Origin: Nocardiopsis coralli
GTDB lineage: Bacteria; Actinomycetota; Actinomycetes; Streptosporangiales; Streptosporangiaceae
NCBI RefSeq assembly: GCF_014892575.1
Contig: NZ_JADBGI010000001.1
Coordinates: 1 to 64,000, forward strand
Length of the DNA: 64,000 nucleotides
Direction of reading: 5' to 3'
Below the pieces are notes generated by a model. That model worked only from the letters and a program-made list of their open reading frames with translations. It did no database searches and was not told the origin of the DNA. The translations under genes were made by a program, and so were the position numbers. How positions within the stretch are numbered: position 1 is the first letter of the stretch; every line of letters begins with the position of its first letter. Positions 63,934 through 64,000 of this stretch are shown here, piece by piece.

Positions 63934-64000
63934 GCACCGGCAGGATGGCGGCCCCGCACGGGGTTGTGTGAATTTCTTCAATCACGGGTCTGGCGTTCCG

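Overview
The window is high-GC DNA with actinobacterial codon use, frequent GTG starts, ATGA/GTGA stop-start overlaps and actinobacterial families (IclR, GntR-FCD and PaaX regulators, DUF6221, tripartite tricarboxylate and Opp-type transporters). A Nocardiopsis-like Streptosporangiales chromosome is my best guess. That is an inference from style, not from a marker gene. No rRNA, tRNA, CRISPR array, phage or complete insertion sequence was seen. Almost everything is catabolic: four substrate-specific blocks lie side by side, each with its own regulator and transporter or CoA-ligase genes.

Region 1 (1-1230) has no convincing gene and is rich in degenerate direct repeats. Region 2 (1231-26003) is a complete steroid A/B-ring degradation cluster: a KstR-like TetR regulator, three KstD-family flavoproteins, KshA/KshB (9alpha-hydroxylase), two HsaA-type monooxygenases with the HsaB reductase, HsaC (ring cleavage), HsaD (hydrolase) and HsaE-HsaG-HsaF (hydratase, dehydrogenase, aldolase). 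An IclR regulator sits among them. A five-gene oligopeptide-type ABC importer and an LLM/SnoaL-like gene pair appear wired into the same regulon: seven promoter regions carry a 17-bp near-palindrome (consensus GTCCCGGTCAGTGGGAC), six of them 28-30 bp from a TACGTT-like -10 hexamer (the seventh, at 1941, is ambiguous). Together these enzymes would take a 3-keto-4-ene steroid to pyruvate, propionyl-CoA and a C/D-ring acid. Mce4, side-chain and most C/D-ring genes are absent.

Region 3 (26015-27862) holds three unrelated small genes. Region 4 (27930-41274) is a C4-sugar and C4-sugar-acid locus. A leftward operon encodes a sugar isomerase/epimerase, a dihydroxyacetone-kinase-type tetrulose kinase, RpiB- and TpiA-type isomerases, OtnK and OtnC. 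A rightward set encodes a GntR-FCD regulator, TctCBA importer, PdxA2-type dehydrogenase, SDR and GntP permease. A 12-bp dyad (ATCCTATAGGAT-like) lies in both promoters that flank the GntR gene.

Region 5 (41341-45153) is an MHS-type permease plus AMP-forming acyl-CoA ligase with a divergent TetR gene and a palindromic operator. After a membrane protein of unknown function (45322-46368), region 6 (46457-54078) looks like an aromatic-acid CoA pathway of the salicylyl-CoA type: an AAHS permease, a PaaX-family regulator, a flavin hydroxylase, an NDP-forming acyl-CoA synthetase and an EntE-like aryl-AMP ligase.

Region 7 (54225-63827) is a beta-oxidation block: TetR, acyl-CoA dehydrogenase, IpdC-like flavin oxidoreductase, long-chain acyl-CoA ligase, thiolase, FadB-type bifunctional enzyme and a second TetR. 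A 15-bp dyad (TTGRC-N5-GNCAA) occurs at all four promoters of the first TetR gene, the dehydrogenase, the ligase and the thiolase. Strong hairpin terminators separate most convergent gene pairs.
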